From NCBI GenBank assembly GCA_016699635.1, contig CP064983.1, positions 1,922,001-1,986,000 on the forward strand: a stretch of 64,000 nt of DNA, in the 5' to 3' direction. Numbering within the stretch: the stretch's first letter is position 1; each line of letters opens with the position of its first letter. Made by a program: the position numbers and the translations under genes. Origin of the DNA: Bacteroidota bacterium (lineage in GTDB: Bacteria > Bacteroidota > Bacteroidia > AKYH767-A > OLB10). This document shows, in pieces, positions 9,483 through 20,293 of this stretch. The notes beneath the pieces are model-generated. The model searched no databases. It saw only the letters and a program-made list of their open reading frames with translations, and was not told the DNA's origin.

Positions 9483-11005
9483 ATGAGTGGAATAAAAAAG
9501 TTAGCCGGTCAAACGGTACTTTATGGTCTGAGTAGCATTGTTGGGCGTATGCTTAATTATTTACTCGTTCCTATTTATACCCGCATTTTTTCTCCGGCAG
9601 AATATGGTGTGGTTTCCGAGCTTTATTCCTATTCAGCATTTCTTCTGATACTGTTTACCTACGGCATGGAAACAGCTTTTTTTAATTTCATGCAGAAAGA
9701 AGAAAATAAAAATAAGGTTTATGAAAATTGTATTTCCTTAGTTTCTTATACAACAACAATTCTGGTGTTGCTGATGATATTTTTCTCATCGCCATTGGCT
9801 GCAACTATTGAGTATCCGGGAAAAGGAAACTACATCATCTGGCTTGCATTGATTATAGGTTTTGATGCCATCACTGCCATTCCATTTGCAAGACTGCGAC
9901 AACAAGGCAAAGCATTACAGTTTGCTTTGTTAAAGATTGCAGGAATAGTGATTAATATAGGCTTGAATTTATTTTTCTTATTGGCTGCCCAATTTGGATT
10001 AAAGGAAATGATGGTCTGTTATCTCAACTCGCAGTGACTTTTTATTCTCCAACAGTGGGTGTGGGGTATGTGTTTATCTCAAACGTTATAGCCAGTGGTT
10101 TTACCATGTTATTACTCTACCGGCAATTCAGTAATCTAACCTGGCACCTCGACAGCGCTTTAATAAAACGAATGATTTATTATGCATTTCCTTTACTTAT
10201 TGCAGGATTTGCAGGTATGGTTAACGAAACATTCGACCGTGCTGTTTATAAATATTTAGCTCCGGATGCCAATCATGCTTTGCGCGATTTAGGAATTTAC
10301 AGCGCTTGTTACAAACTTCGCATCATCATGACATTGTTTGTGCAGACATTTCGATATGCTGCCGAGCCATTTTTCTTTGCGCAGCACGATAAAGAAGACA
10401 AAAAAGAAACTTACGCTAAAGTAATGACATGGTTTGTTATCACATGCTCATTTATTTTTTTAGGTGTAATGTTATTTATTGACGTCATTAAACTTTTTAT
10501 TGGCGAACAATTCAGGTCGGGTATTGATGTGGTTCCTGTGCTCTTGCTGGCGAATCTTTGTCTTGGTGTATTTTACAATTTAAGTATGTGGTATAAACTC
10601 ACAGAAAAAACCCGCTACGGAGCCTATTTTTCAATTTTCGGAGCAGTGTTGACTATTATTCTATTGTTTGGTCTTATACCTTCGTTTGGATATATGGGTG
10701 CAGCATGGGCAACATTCATAACTTATTTTGCAATGATGATTGTATCTTTCATCACCGGACAGAAACATTATCCTATTCCCTATAAAGTTAAGAACGATGT
10801 GTTTTATGTTTTGCTATCTCTAATGCTGTTTTCACTTTCTGCCTATCTGCAACATCAACTTGATTTACCTGGTTCTGTTAAATGGATTGTAAATATAATT
10901 TTACTCTTTGTTTTTCCGTTTGTTGTATTCAGAATGAATAAAGATCTGCTGGTAAAAAAGCAAAAAGTAGAATCACAACAGAATACAATTGGAAGAAGAA
11001 ACTGA
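9483..11005 (+). CDS. Wzx/MVF-type polysaccharide flippase (one frame break)
   Basis: Integral inner-membrane protein of about 505 aa after joining. The N-terminal motif GQTVLYGLSSIVGRMLNYLL and many hydrophobic helices are characteristic of the oligosaccharide flippase family (MVF superfamily), which moves lipid-linked sugars across the inner membrane. The frame breaks near 10001-10010 (AAAGGAAA region). The first frame stops at 10037, and the second frame reads back as GLLSQLAVTFY before the shift. The downstream dut and glycosyltransferase genes are on the same strand. The transported glycan cannot be inferred. Confidence 0.85.
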
Positions 11006-11055
11006 GTGTATATTTGACAAGAATCAATATTTTTGCAAATAGTGAAAGAATAAAA

Positions 11056-11499
11056 ATGCAAAACAAAACAGAAGTAAAGATTATAAATAAATCATCGCAT
11101 CCGCTTCCTGCTTATGAAAGCAACAGTGCGGCAGGCATGGACCTTAGAGCTGATCTGAAAGAAGCCGTAGAACTTAAGCCATTAGAACGTGCTTTAATAC
11201 CAACAGGAATTTATATTGAATTACCTCAAGGTTTTGAAGCACAAATACGCCCAAGAAGTGGACTTGCAGCAAAGCATGGTGTTACCGTATTAAACACTCC
11301 GGGTACTATTGATGCCGACTATCGTGGAGAGATAAAAGTTATTTTGGTAAATCTGTCATCGGTGGCATTTACAATAAATAATGGCGAAAGAATAGCGCAA
11401 ATGGTTGTGGCAGCACATCAACAAGTAGTGTGGAAAGAAACACTGGAGTTGTCAGAAACCAATCGTGGTGCTGGTGGTTTTGGCAGTACAGGTAAATAA
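11056..11499 (+). CDS. dut: dUTP diphosphatase
   Basis: Hydrolyses dUTP to dUMP and PPi, which keeps uracil out of DNA and supplies dTMP synthesis. The 147-aa length is normal for the trimeric enzyme. All motifs are visible: SAAGMDLRA (24-32), RPRSGLAAKHG, the catalytic GTIDADYRGEI, NGERIAQMV, and the C-terminal flexible arm RGAGGFGSTG that closes over the substrate. The ATG at 11056 is preferred over the TTG at 11014, which would add 14 unrelated residues. Two TAnnTTTG boxes (11009-11016 and 11028-11035) lie just upstream and may give this gene its own promoter. Confidence 0.95.
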   Translation: MQNKTEVKIINKSSHPLPAYESNSAAGMDLRADLKEAVELKPLERALIPTGIYIELPQGFEAQIRPRSGLAAKHGVTVLNTPGTIDADYRGEIKVILVNLSSVAFTINNGERIAQMVVAAHQQVVWKETLELSETNRGAGGFGSTGK

Positions 11500-11581
11500 T
11501 TGATGAATAGTTTTATCAATTAACATATTGTTAGAATTACTCATTTCAGAGAATAATAGTTTTGAACTCAAATAAAATTGT

Positions 11582-12313
11582 GTGATCGAATCATTAGTTA
11601 TCATACCGACATATAACGAGAAAGAAAATATTCAGAAGATTATTAAAGCTGTTTTTAATCTGTTGAATACTTTTCATGTATTGGTTATTGATGACAATTC
11701 ATCAGACGGTACTGCCGATTTGGTGAAACAACTTATGCCACAGTTTCCTGATTCATTACATTTGATTCAGCGACAAGGAAAAATGGGTTTAGGCACTGCA
11801 TATATTCATGGTTTCAAGTGGGCATTAGAGCGCAACTATCAGTATATTTTTGAAATGGATGCCGATTTCTCTCACAATCCTGCCGACTTGCAACGATTGC
11901 TCGATGCCTGTAAAAATGGTGGTGCCGATGTGGCAGTAGGTTCAAGATATATCAATGGTGTGAATGTTGTAAACTGGCCTATTGGCAGAGTTATCATGTC
12001 ATACTATGCAAGTGTTTATGTGCGACTGATTACACGCATGCCTGTTCGTGATGCCACAGCAGGATTTAAATGTTACAGGCGTAAAGTGCTTGAAACACTG
12101 GATTTGTCAAAGATTAAATTTATGGGGTATGCATTTCAGATAGAAATGAAATTTGCTGCCTGGTGCAGCGGCTTCCGAATTATCGAAGTTCCTATAATTT
12201 TTACCGATCGAACAGAAGGTAAATCAAAAATGAGCAGCGGTATTTTTAAAGAAGCTTTCTTTGGCGTTATTCAGATGAAAATAAAAAGCTGGTTTCGTAA
12301 ATACACTCATTAA
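11582..12313 (+). CDS. Dpm1-type polyprenol-phosphate glycosyltransferase (GT2)
   Basis: A 243-aa family 2 glycosyltransferase with IPTYNEKENI (8-17), DDNSSDGT (37-44) and the metal-binding EMDADFSHNP (91-100). The length and the motif GYAFQIEMKFAA match dolichol/polyprenol-phosphate mannose synthases that lack C-terminal membrane helices. It probably transfers a sugar from GDP-mannose (or a similar donor) to polyprenyl phosphate at the inner face of the inner membrane. A mannose-1-phosphate guanylyltransferase is encoded at 14174-15264, which could supply GDP-mannose. GTG start. Confidence 0.9.
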   Translation: MIESLVIIPTYNEKENIQKIIKAVFNLLNTFHVLVIDDNSSDGTADLVKQLMPQFPDSLHLIQRQGKMGLGTAYIHGFKWALERNYQYIFEMDADFSHNPADLQRLLDACKNGGADVAVGSRYINGVNVVNWPIGRVIMSYYASVYVRLITRMPVRDATAGFKCYRRKVLETLDLSKIKFMGYAFQIEMKFAAWCSGFRIIEVPIIFTDRTEGKSKMSSGIFKEAFFGVIQMKIKSWFRKYTH

Positions 12314-12481
12314 TAAGATCATTTATATTATTTATTGCGAATTGAAAGGAATATGATGTTCAAAATAAGGCGTGTCCAAACAGTAAAATAAATTTTATAA
12401 AGAGTCAAGACGAAATATTATCTTGTAACGAACGCTGAGGGTACTCTTTTATCAGTATTATATCAGGTTCTGCTGCATAAG

Positions 12482-12514
12482 AAAAGGCTATCTCATAAAT
12501 TGAAATAGCCTTTT
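12482..12514. terminator. bidirectional terminator between GT2 gene and csp
   Basis: A 10-bp inverted repeat (AAAAGGCTAT at 12482-12491 with ATAGCCTTTT at 12505-12514) has T-rich flanks on both strands (TTTTTACTTTTTT on plus, TTTTCTT on minus). It would end both the convergent glycosyltransferase transcript and the helicase-csp transcript. Confidence 0.7.
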
Positions 12515-12536
12515 TACTTTTTTACAATTTGGAATT

Positions 12537-12725
12537 TTAGGCTAATCTTACATTTACTGCATTTAAACCTTTTTTTCCTTGTTGTACTTCGTAAACAACA
12601 TTGTCGTTTTCGCGAATTTGTTCTTTTAAACCTGAAGAGTGAACAAAAATTTCTTCTCCGTTTTCTGCTTTAATGAAGCCAAAACCTTTGGTTTCATTAA
12701 AGAACTTTACTGTACCATTTTGCAT
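12537..12725 (-). CDS. cold-shock domain protein
   Basis: A 62-aa single-domain CSD protein that binds single-stranded RNA or DNA and loosens RNA structure. RNP1 is KGFGFI (13-18) and the RNP2-like strand is EIFVHSSGL. Unlike E. coli CspA it lacks the classic VHFS aromatic. The helicase gene ends 33 bases upstream on the same strand, so the two are probably co-transcribed. A second csp paralogue is at 35795-35989. Confidence 0.93.
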   Translation of the reverse strand: MQNGTVKFFNETKGFGFIKAENGEEIFVHSSGLKEQIRENDNVVYEVQQGKKGLNAVNVRLA

Positions 12726-12758
12726 TGTTTGTTGAATTTAATTTTACTTTAGTTTGAA

Positions 12759-13886
12759 TTATTTATATGGATGTGTTTTTACAACATCAATGTTTTGTTT
12801 GATTAATTTATTTATATCATTCAGATATGGCTTTTCATCATCTGTGCAAAAGGATAAAGCTATACCCGATTCACCGGCACGACCTGTGCGGCCAATACGA
12901 TGAACATAAGTTTCGGCCTGTTCAGGAATTTCAAAATTAATAACATGGATCAGTCTGTCCACATCAATACCACGTGATGCAATATCTGTTGCTACCAAAA
13001 TTTGTATTGATCTTTTTTTGAAACCATTCAAAGCCCGCTCCCTTGCGCCTTGAGACTTGTCGCCATGAATAGCCTCTGCTTTTATACCGTTTTTATTTAA
13101 ATCTTTTACCACCCTGTCTGCACCACGTTTTGTTCTTGTAAAAACTAAGGCATGATTAATTTTATTGGACTCTAATACATGACGTAACAAGGAGCGTTTA
13201 TTTTCTTTTTTTACATGATAGACTAACTGCTTTACCTGTTCAGCCGGTGTAGAAATAGGAGTAACATTGACCTTAGCCGGATTTTTCAACAATGTGTTGG
13301 CTAATTGCATGATTTCCGGTGCCGCAGTTGCAGAGAAAAACAAAGTTTGCTTTTGTTGAGGAAGCTTTGCAATTATCTTTTTTATATCATTGATAAATCC
13401 CATGTCTAACATTCTGTCTGCTTCATCTAAAACAAAATACTCTATATGTTTTAAATCTATGAACCCCTGATTCATTAAATCGAGCAAACGGCCGGGAGTT
13501 GCAATTAATATATCAACTCCATTTTTTAAGGCATTCGTTTGGTTTACTTGCGATACTCCTCCAAAAAGTACAACATTTCTGTAAGGGAGTTTACACCATA
13601 TTCGGAAAAACTTTGACCGATTTGTAAGGCAAGTTCACGAGTTGGCGCAAGTACCAAAGCTTTGATGTGATTTCCTGGTTTTTTGCTTTTTAAGGGAAAT
13701 ATGTTGAAGAATAGGTAAGGCAAAGGCTGCTGTTTTTCCTGTACCTGTTTGGGCGCAGCCAAAAATGTCGCGACCGGCTAATACTATTGGGATGGATTGT
13801 TCCTGAACAGGAGTTGGCTTACTATATTTCAACTCGTTTAAGACTTCCAATAGGGGAGTAATGAGATTTAAATTTGAAAATGACAT
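12759..13886 (-). CDS. DEAD-box RNA helicase, RhlE-like (two frame breaks)
   Basis: ATP-dependent RNA helicase of about 375 aa, the core without a long basic tail. In order: Q-motif region (PTPVQEQSIP), motif I CAQTGTGKT, Ia APTRELA, II VLDEADRM, III FFSATA, and VI HRIGRTGRAG. Motif Ib (TPGR) and the GG motif reappear only after correcting the frame. Breaks sit in an A5 run (minus; 13687-13691, extra A) and at a CCC run (13585-13587). The three pieces join as LKSKKPG and YRNVVLFGG. Together with the downstream csp gene it forms a cold-adaptation unit that unwinds structured RNA. The leader of more than 100 bases is typical of cold-shock control but unproven here. Confidence 0.88.
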
Positions 13887-14173
13887 TAAATAATATGGGA
13901 TTTTTATCTGACGGATTTAAGGGTTCATGTAGAGTTATTTACCCTCTTCTTAAAGAGAAGTTAATCCGTAGTTAACTTGATTTGCTTACTATAATATAAC
14001 TGTTTTGTAAATAGTTTGCAAAGTAACAACAAATTTCTTAAAAAAGCTAAGAATGATTAAATTTAGTTTGAGAATCGCATCATTTATCGAGTAAAGTTAG
14101 GCATAAATGCTAAAAATTAACCTAAATTGATGGTGACGGATTGATGTTCGCTTAAACTAAATGAGATATTATA
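13887..14173. other. 287-base intergenic region with helicase leader
   Basis: No gene is seen. On the minus strand a TTACTTTG box (14016-14023) could start transcription, giving a leader of about 120 bases before the helicase ATG. That leader contains an AT-rich hairpin (TTCTCTTTAAGAAGAGG around 13937-13955). The plus strand shows nothing recognisable. Confidence 0.35.
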
Positions 14174-15264
14174 TCAAACAAACTTTTCGCCTTTAGCACT
14201 CTTTACATCATTCACAAACTGACGTATTTGTTGTTCGTCCTGCTTTCTGCAAACCAATAAAATATTTTCTGCTTCAACAACAATGTAATCGGACAAGCCT
14301 TGTAGAACAACCAGTTTATCATGTGGCATATTTACAATGCAGTTTTTAGTATCGTACAACATCACATTTTTCCCAACCACTGCATTTTTATTAGCATCGT
14401 GTGTTATGTGCTCATAAAGTGAACCATAAGTACCTAAATCACTCCATCCAAAATCAGCACTCATCACAAAAACATTTTTCGCTTTCTCCATTACACCAAA
14501 GTCAATGCTGATGTTGGTACATTGCGAATAGGCTGTTTTAATAAATGCATCTTCACCTTTGCTGTTGTAAATGGAATTACCTTCTTCAAAAAGATGATAC
14601 ATCTCGGGCAGATGTTCTTTTAAGGCTTTTAATATTGACTTAAGGTTCCATAAAAATATTCCTGCATTCCAGACAAACTCACCCGATTGCAGAAAAAAGC
14701 GAGCCATTTCCAGATTTGGCTTTTCAGTAAAAGTTTTAACCTTGAATATTTTATTTATTTCATTGTGTTTTTCATCTACAAACTGAATGTAGCCATAGCC
14801 TGTATCCGGTCTGCTTGGTGTAATACCCAAGGTAAGCAGGCAGTCATTCTGTGCAGTGAAAGTAAGACCTTTGTTAATGGCCTCAATAAAAGCATCTTCC
14901 TTTGTGATGATATGGTCTGACGGGGCGACAACTATATTGGCATCAGGATTTTTTTGCAGCAATTTTAAATGCAGCATACGAAACACATGGTGCTGTATTT
15001 CGTCTGAGTGGCTCGCCCAGAATATTTTCTACCGGTAGTTGTGGCAGATTTTTCTTTACTAAATCAATATACGATTCATTGGTTACAATATAGATATTTT
15101 CTATAGGACAAATTTTAGTAAAACGATTAAACGTTTGTTGTAAAAGTGTTTGTCCTGTTCCTAAAATGTCAAGAAATTGTTTCGGAAAAGCATTTCTGCT
15201 CATTGGCCAAAAACGGCTTCCTATGCCTCCCGGCCATTATTACGCAGTAATTGTTTTTGTTCAT
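14174..15264 (-). CDS. manC: mannose-1-phosphate guanylyltransferase (two frame breaks)
   Basis: Makes GDP-mannose from GTP and mannose-1-phosphate for polysaccharide and glycan synthesis. The restored protein is about 363 aa, the normal length of the short form without an isomerase domain. The pyrophosphorylase signature AGGIGSRFWPMSR reappears when one G is removed from a GGG run (15229-15231). The second break is an A7 run (14949-14955); with eight As the frames join as AAKKNPDANIVVAPSDH. Also visible are PSDHII, the sugar-binding FTEKP and the VWNAGIFLW region. True start is the ATG at 15262-15264 (MNKNNYCVIM). No manB gene is nearby. Confidence 0.9.
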
Positions 15265-15422
15265 TATTTTTAAAAGATTGTCTTAAATTTTATTTGATAG
15301 ATTTTAAACGCAAAAAAATGAAATTAAAGTCTGGCAGAATGAATAATCGCTTTTTTTTATTAACGAATAGATTTGATAATTATTTGTGTTTTGGCTTTTC
15401 AGTACAATATAGTGTTAAATAA

Positions 15423-15450
15423 AAAACCGGCTGATAGTATCAACCGGTTT
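15423..15450 (-). terminator. terminator of the S8 protease gene
   Basis: The inverted repeat AAAACCGG / CCGGTTTT brackets a shorter TGATA/TATCA repeat. On the minus strand it is followed by TTTTTTATTT, just after the protease stop codon. Confidence 0.7.
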
Positions 15451-15470
15451 TATAAATCATTGAGTTATCC

Positions 15471-18400
15471 TTATCTGGAAATAACTTTCAAACGCTGAAC
15501 AGATTTTTCTCCTTCAACTTTTATAAAATAAACACCTTTGGAAAAATTGCTGATATCAACAGCATGACTTTTGTTGTTAGCCGGGAATACATCTTCAGCT
15601 ATAACTTTTCCGTTAATGTCATAAACAGTAAGTGTATATGACTCATGTGATGTTTGCTTACTGTAAATAATAAATTTCCCGTCTGATGGATTCGGAGAAA
15701 TATTTACCGTTCCAACATTATTGTCCAATTGATTTAATCCTGTAGTAACATCAAGATTTACATTGTCAACGTACATAGAGTTGCCAAAATCGTTGATGTT
15801 TACAAATTTTATCGAAACATCCTGACCAAGGTATGCATTCAATGAAACAGAATCATTGCGCCATTGATTGGCAGCATTTGGAGCAAAGTTGCTGGTTGTG
15901 GTACCCGTAGTAGCAAGAGCCACTCCGGTTTTTAAGTAACCTGAAGGAACCCATGTATTTCCGCAGTCTGTTGAAATGTCAACTCGCAAACCATCATTAT
16001 AAACACTTGAATATTGTGCATACGCTACATCAAATGTCAGTAATGCTGCTGCTGCATTGGATAAACTTACTTCATAACTAATTAAACCATCTTCTGATCC
16101 TGAACTATTATATGAGTAATTGTTGAATCGTGCAGCATAAGTAGAAGTGCCTGCTGATCCTGTAATGAGAGCTGATTTTAACCATGTATAATTAGCGTTT
16201 GATGAATCAATAGACCAGTTTGCCGGAGGGAAAACTGTAGCCTGAAAATCTTGTGTCATTGGTGGTAAAGAAGGAGCAAGAATATTAATCATTGCAGTTT
16301 GTGTTGAACTTGAAGTGCCAATTCCATTGGTAGCATCTAAAAGTTACATCGTAAGTGCCGGGTGTATTAAACTGTACTTGTGGATTTTGTGATGTTGCAG
16401 AAGTTCCACCTACAAATGTAACGGTATTAGGATTAAATGTCCAATTCCAACTTGACGGTGCATTAGAGCTTTGATCTGTAAAAGTGAAAGTTTTGCTTGT
16501 ACAACCTACATTGAAGTTTGCATTAAACTGCACAGATGGAGGAATGTTTGGACAATTGAAAATGCCAAGTTGTTTTTTAATGGCATTAGCCCTGCGCCCT
16601 TTATTGCCGTTAGCCATCACTGCCCTTACGCTAAACCAATAAGAGTTTGATGCTATAAGGTTTGTAAAAATATAATCGGTGTTGGTTGTTGTGGCAACAG
16701 AGTCCATATACATTGTACCTAACATACTCACTTCATACCAAGCAGCATTACTTACGGCTGCCCATCCAATTTTAATTGAATCAGGACATGAGTAAATCAC
16801 ATTTAAATTTTGTGGAATGCCAACAATGGTAAATGTTGTGTCAGACAATCCAGAAACACTTCCTCTTGTAACACGAACACGGGCATCACCTGTTGTTGCA
16901 ATATTATTAGGCACATTCCACGAATATTGTAATGTATTCTGATTTACAGTGGCAATATTATTCCATGTAGTTCCATTGTCAGTAGTATATTCTACATCAA
17001 ATGAGCCAAGACCTTTCAGGGCATCCCAGCGGATAATTTCAGGGCGACCGGGAACAAAACCTTCGCCACCCATAGGATAGGTAACAGTGATGTCATCATT
17101 TCTGAACTCATAAACTACATAATAAGTCTGTGGTCCTTGTGGAATAGCAAATCCTTTGAGTGAAACAACATAGTTACCTGCTGCAGGGTTGTCTAATGTA
17201 ACTTGTTCCATGTTGTTCAGATGGTCAATGCCTCTTGTTGCAGGTGCATTCAGATTAGCGGCATTGGGAGTAGGATCAAGAACCCATGGATTCCATACTG
17301 CATTTGATGGGTCGGTTACTTGCATGTCAATGTCGTTAACTAAATAAGTAGATGATGCCGGTGAGCCACCTACATCATGCCAGTAAACCATGACACGCAT
17401 TTGCGAAGTACCTGCAGGAACGTTAATAGAATAAGTCAATGAGTCACTCTGATTAATACTGTCAGTAAAATAACGTGCATCTTCAATAGTAGTAACAGCA
17501 CGCAGTGCATTTACTCTTCCCCAACCATATTTGTAATCAGGGCCAGGGTTTCCGATATCTTCAGCACCATTGAGCAAGCAAGCTTTAATTAAAGCAGTAG
17601 GTGCATCGGTAGCAGAATTAATTTGCTTATAAGCTTGAATAAGTTGTGTGCAGATACCTGCAATGCCCGGGCAGGCTGCAGAGGTGCCACCACCAACCTG
17701 ATAAGTATTATTTTCATCTGTTGACATTTGGTCGCGGCCATTGGCAGCAATATCCGGTTTTACTCTGCCGTCAGAAGCGGGACCAATACTGCTTGAAGGA
17801 TCAATAACCTCCAAAGCATCAAGATTGGCTACAGCAATTACATTTTTTCCCTGCTTGTAACCTCCTGTAATATTTCCCCAATTACCTCCGGCACCATAGC
17901 CACAATTGGTACCATTGTTATTTCCTGCAGAGAAAACAAATTCAAGTTGTCCATTGTCATGAATAGTCTGATCGCCAAATTGTGTGTCGGTAGTATATTC
18001 ATTACATCCCTGCGAATAGCTGGTTGAAGCAACCACTGTTCCAAGATTGTTATAGTTGGCAACTGCATCAATAATTTGTGGGTAGCTTCCAATATCAAAA
18101 ACATGCAGTTGAACTCCATTGGCCATACCCGGATATGCAGGATTTAAATTGCCTGCACCTGCAAGAATTCCGCCTGTCATGTCACCATGCGAAGGACCAA
18201 CTGTTGTTGTGTAATTGGTAATCCTTCCGGTAAAATCAATGTGTGGGCCAACAAATCCATCATCGGCAAGTGCTGCGGCTACTCCGCTTCCATTGTATTT
18301 ACGTCCCATCAACAAGTCGTTGTTGATGACATTGCTGCGGTGCAGACTACGTCCTTCCAAATCATCTTTAACAGATGGTGGCGAGGTTAAATCTATAAAA

Positions 18401-18978
18401 AACAACCAAGGCTGTTGTGAAATAGTGGCAACAGATTGTTGCTGCATGCGCACCTCAACCATATTATTTATTTCAGTTGAACTTAAAATTTTGCCATAGG
18501 TAGCGGCAATCTGTTGTGCTTGTTGTATTGAAATGTTTTTCTGAAACTGAAGTCTCACATCAACCATTCCTGCAGAAGGAACAGCGTATTTAGGATAATC
18601 ACCTAACATGCTGATAGAAAGTTTCTGTTCAGAAGATTGATTTGTTACACTTCTGACATTAAATCCTGAGAGCAATTGTTTGTTAAAACTAATTGGAATT
18701 GCTGCATTAAAAGCATTCTTTGGCAAGTACTCCAACAGCTTAATTCCTGCAGTTTCCATTACAGCTTTTTCTGCTTGAGTAGGTACAGTATAAAACTGTA
18801 TGATTCGGTAGTAATAACCATTATAAACATCGTTTTCTGATACTTTTTCCTGGATAAAAGAGTTTAGGTTTTCTGCCGGCAAAACAGCTTTACCTAAAAA
18901 CATCAGGCGATAGTCTGTTTGCGCCATAGCCATTGTTGTAGTACACAACAACATAATAAAGAGAAATCGTTTTAACAT
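15471..18978 (-). CDS. secreted S8 (subtilisin-type) protease with T9SS sorting domain (one frame break)
   Basis: About 1,170 aa once joined. An N-terminal signal peptide (residues 1-20, ending MAMAQ) is followed by a prodomain-like region and then the subtilisin triad: Asp near 238 (ADDGFVG), His near 263 (GPSHGDMTGG) and Ser near 430 (GGGTSAACPG). After it come a P-domain or jelly-roll-like region, a fibronectin III-like domain (SNSYWFSVRAV), a PKD-like domain (SSWNWTF, PGTYDVTF) and a C-terminal type A T9SS signal (ISPNPSDGKF ... VYDINGKVI ... KGVYFIKV). It is expected to be exported by Sec, then by the type IX system, and either released or anchored on the surface. The frame breaks at 16339-16342 in the PKD-like domain; the second part reads DATNGIGTSSSTQTA. 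Confidence 0.9.
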
Positions 18979-19115
18979 AGATTGATTTGATTTTATGAAT
19001 TTTAAATAAAGGGTCTAAAATTACAGAAAACATTCGTTAAATGAATAATTGTTTAATAATTGATTATCAGCTAAAAGGGTTTCTTAAAAACACATCATTG
19101 TATTAGTGTTTTGGT

Positions 19116-19123
19116 TACTTTTG
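19116..19123 (+). promoter_or_regulatory. -7 promoter element of the bamD operon
   Basis: TACTTTTG matches the Bacteroidota -7 consensus TAnnTTTG. It ends only 7 bases before the bamD ATG, so the transcript would be nearly leaderless. No well-placed -33 box is seen. Confidence 0.4.
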
Positions 19124-19130
19124 CACACTT

Positions 19131-19941
19131 ATGAAAAATCGTCTGTCGGTTTATTTTCTTTTAATGGCATTGCTGCTGACCTTAGGCTCATGCAGTAAGT
19201 TTAATCGCATTCGTAAAAGTGGCGATATGAACATGAAGTATGATGCTGCAGTAAAATATTTCGAAAACAAAAAATATTTTAATGCATTACAGCTTTTTGA
19301 AGAGTTAATAGTTGTGCTTAAAGGAACCGATAAGGCTGAAAGCTCTTATCACTATTATTGTTTAAGCTATTTCTACACCGGTGATTATACCAGCGCAGCT
19401 TATCACTTTAACAATTTTGCACAAACATTTCCAATGAGTGCCAAAGCTGAAGATGCTTTGTTTTATAATGCTTATTGCTATTACTTGGACTCTCCGCCTT
19501 CAAGCCTCGATCAGCAGAGTAGCCTCGATGCCATCAGACAGTTTCAGTTATTTATCAATAAATATCCAACAAGCCAGCGTGTTGCCGAATGTAATAAGTA
19601 TATTGATGAGCTAAGAAGTAAACTCGAAGTAAAGCTTCGATAATGCAATGCTTTACTACAAAATGGAAGAGTATAAATCGGCTATCGTTGCCTTTGAAAA
19701 CGTGGTGAAGGACTTCCCGACTACCAAATATCAGGAAGAATGTTTATTTTTGTCGCTTAAATCGGCTTATCTCTATGCCCAAAACAGCATAGAATCGAAA
19801 AAAGAAGAGCGTTACAAGAGTACTATAGATCATTACAATAAGCTGATTGAGATATTTCCTGCAACGGAATATAAAAAAGAAGCCAGCCGTATATTGTCGG
19901 CAGCCGAAGAAAAATTAAAAGATTATCATACTGTAAATTGA
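19131..19941 (+). CDS. bamD: outer-membrane assembly lipoprotein BamD (one frame break)
   Basis: Lipoprotein of the BAM complex that folds beta-barrel proteins into the outer membrane. A signal peptide ends in the lipobox LGSC with C21 as the lipidated residue. TPR-like helical repeats follow (AAVKYFENKKYFNALQLFEE, SYFYTGDYTSAAYHFNNFAQ), and the C-terminal part has FPTTKYQEECLFL. The frame changes around 19631-19633; the first frame ends at 19643 and the second reads back as KSFDNAMLYYKMEEY. Restored length is about 269 aa. It is followed by rpoZ and coaBC, a gene order conserved in Bacteroidota. As an essential gene it is unlikely to be truly broken. Confidence 0.9.
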
Positions 19942-19950
19942 ATTAAAACA

Positions 19951-20289
19951 ATGAATAGCAGAAACGTAGCACAAACAACAGTAACCCGCGATGTGGTTGA
20001 CTTTGAAAAGAAGACTGAAAACATCTATGAAAGTCTTGCCATTATTGCAAAACGTGCCAATCATATTGCTGCCGAAACCCGCGAAGAATTACACGATAAA
20101 CTAAGCGAGTTTGCCTCTTCAACAGATACTTTGGATGAGGTTTTTGAAAACCGTGAGCAGATTGAAATCTCTAAATATTACGAGCGTCTGCCAAAGCCAA
20201 CATTGGTTGCCATTCAGGACTTTTTAGATGATAAAATCTATTTCCGTAGTCCTGCAAAAGAAGAAAACAAAGACAGCGCAGAAAATTAA
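19951..20289 (+). CDS. rpoZ: RNA polymerase omega-like subunit, Bacteroidota type
   Basis: A 112-aa protein with the omega/Rpb6 pattern: a basic N-terminal region, then ENIYESLAIIAKRANHIAAE. That segment corresponds to the omega helix that wraps the C-terminal tail of beta-prime and stabilises RNA polymerase assembly. The longer acidic C-terminus is seen in Bacteroidota versions. It sits 9 bases after bamD and 4 bases before the coaBC ATG, in the usual bamD-rpoZ-coaBC order, which supports the identification. Confidence 0.82.
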   Translation: MNSRNVAQTTVTRDVVDFEKKTENIYESLAIIAKRANHIAAETREELHDKLSEFASSTDTLDEVFENREQIEISKYYERLPKPTLVAIQDFLDDKIYFRSPAKEENKDSAEN

Positions 20290-20293
20290 AATC

